From contig JADFKM010000081.1 in assembly GCA_022564935.1 (NCBI GenBank), positions 1-6,220 of the forward strand: a DNA stretch of 6,220 nucleotides. Direction: 5' to 3'. Position numbers and translations under genes: made by a program. A model generated the notes under the pieces. It saw only the letters and a program-made list of their open reading frames with translations, was not told the origin of the DNA and made no database searches. This DNA comes from Candidatus Dadabacteria bacterium. Lineage in GTDB: Bacteria > Desulfobacterota_D > UBA1144 > Nemesobacterales > JADFKM01. Shown here in pieces: positions 5,861 through 6,220 of the stretch (the first letter of the stretch is position 1; each line of letters opens with the position of its first letter).

Positions 5861-5953
5861 GCAATCCTATCACTTCAAAATGCATTTATCAATCGTAAAT
5901 GTGCAAAGAGCAACAACGCCAAATCTGCTCTAAACCCCCTTTAAACCACCTCC

Positions 5954-5981
5954 TTGACAACGCCCGTACACAGCTTACTCT
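5954..5981 (+). promoter_or_regulatory. candidate promoter of nuoA giving a near-leaderless transcript
   Basis: Perfect TTGACA (5954-5959), 16 bp spacer, TACTCT (5976-5981, three of six matches). The predicted start falls at about 5988-5990, practically on the nuoA ATG. No Shine-Dalgarno sequence is visible before that ATG, which fits a leaderless message but also fits a wrong promoter call. Confidence 0.35.
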
Positions 5982-5989
5982 TATAGACA

Positions 5990-6220
5990 ATGACCGCTCA
6001 GTACCTGCCAATTCTCATCATGCTCGTCGTCTCCGTCATACTGGCAGCGGTGCTTATCGGCCTCTCGAGACTCGTCGGCCCGAACAGGCACTCTGCAAGC
6101 AAGCTCTCCCCATACGAGTGCGGAGTAGTACCCCAGGGAGACACCCTCGGCAGGTTCTCAATTAAGTACTACCTCACCGGGGCGCTTTTCATACTTTTCG
6201 AACTCCAGACCATATTTCTC
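5990..6220 (+). CDS. nuoA: NADH:quinone oxidoreductase subunit A, N-terminal part (runs off right edge)
   Basis: NuoA is a small membrane subunit of respiratory complex I at the junction of the peripheral and membrane arms, next to the quinone site. The 77 residues seen contain transmembrane helix 1 (about 6-28, LPILIMLVVSVILAAVLIGL), the conserved cytoplasmic loop with Lys38 and PYECG at 41-45, and the start of helix 2, GRFSIKYYLTGALFILFELQ followed by TIFL. Full-length NuoA has roughly 115-150 residues, so the third helix and the C-terminus are missing. An in-frame TAG at 5984-5986 lies just upstream, so ATG 5990 is the first possible start. The usual F-D-x-E motif of helix 2 reads F-E-L-Q here (Glu71, Gln73). 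nuoA normally leads the nuo operon, so nuoB and others are expected to the right. It is divergent from the lipoprotein pseudogene. Confidence 0.95.
   Translation, partial: MTAQYLPILIMLVVSVILAAVLIGLSRLVGPNRHSASKLSPYECGVVPQGDTLGRFSIKYYLTGALFILFELQTIFL

Noticed and set aside
5899-6165. Plus-strand frame of 88 codons overlapping nuoA
   Set aside because: Out of frame with the clear NuoA sequence; no protein-like features.
1-6220. CRISPR array, transposase, integrase, tRNA, toxin-antitoxin or phage defence genes
   Set aside because: Looked for on both strands; no regularly spaced repeats, terminal inverted repeats, tRNA-like cloverleaf or relevant protein motifs were seen.

Overview
The window looks like chromosomal DNA from a Gram-negative bacterium of moderate GC content. 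The evidence is a diderm-type envelope-stress operon (ECF sigma factor, membrane anti-sigma factor, Spy/CpxP-like periplasmic protein), a lipoprotein-type signal sequence and a complex I gene. I cannot name the phylum from this sequence. A Desulfobacterota- or Dadabacteria-like environmental lineage would fit, but that is only an impression.

Layout from left to right. (1) 1-1385, minus: uvrB, the nucleotide-excision repair helicase, cut by the left edge, with a GTG start and a plausible promoter at 1469-1496. (2) 1637-3189, minus: a compact operon with overlapping genes, in transcription order ECF sigma factor, single-pass anti-sigma factor and Spy/CpxP-like protein. A good sigma-70 promoter (3261-3288) and a weaker ECF-like promoter (3209-3237) lie in front of it. 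(3) 3404-5860, minus: an accessory stretch of four genes. An intact haloalkane dehalogenase of subfamily II (4323-5222) sits among three reading frames that appear broken: a small unrecognised gene (3404-3639), a SnoaL/NTF2-like gene (3746-4128) and a lipoprotein gene (5410-5860). (4) 5990-6220, plus: the start of nuoA, first subunit of NADH:quinone oxidoreductase, divergent from the accessory stretch and cut by the right edge.

How the parts work together. uvrB and nuoA are housekeeping genes. The sigma/anti-sigma/Spy-like operon is a self-contained envelope-stress circuit: the anti-sigma factor should hold the sigma factor at the membrane until an envelope signal frees it, and the Spy-like protein would be a periplasmic chaperone or sensor. 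The dehalogenase has a complete catalytic pentad and is probably functional. Its neighbours seem to be decaying, or this stretch carries base-call errors. At least one lesion is an in-frame amber codon, which a simple homopolymer error would not explain.

No rRNA, tRNA, CRISPR array, transposase or origin was seen. No stretch without a gene exceeds about 250 bases. No convincing rho-independent terminator was found. I did not find a clearly new defence or mobile system. The most unusual features are the cluster of lesions around an intact dehalogenase, the anti-sigma factor without cysteine zinc ligands, and a nuoA with altered membrane acidic residues.
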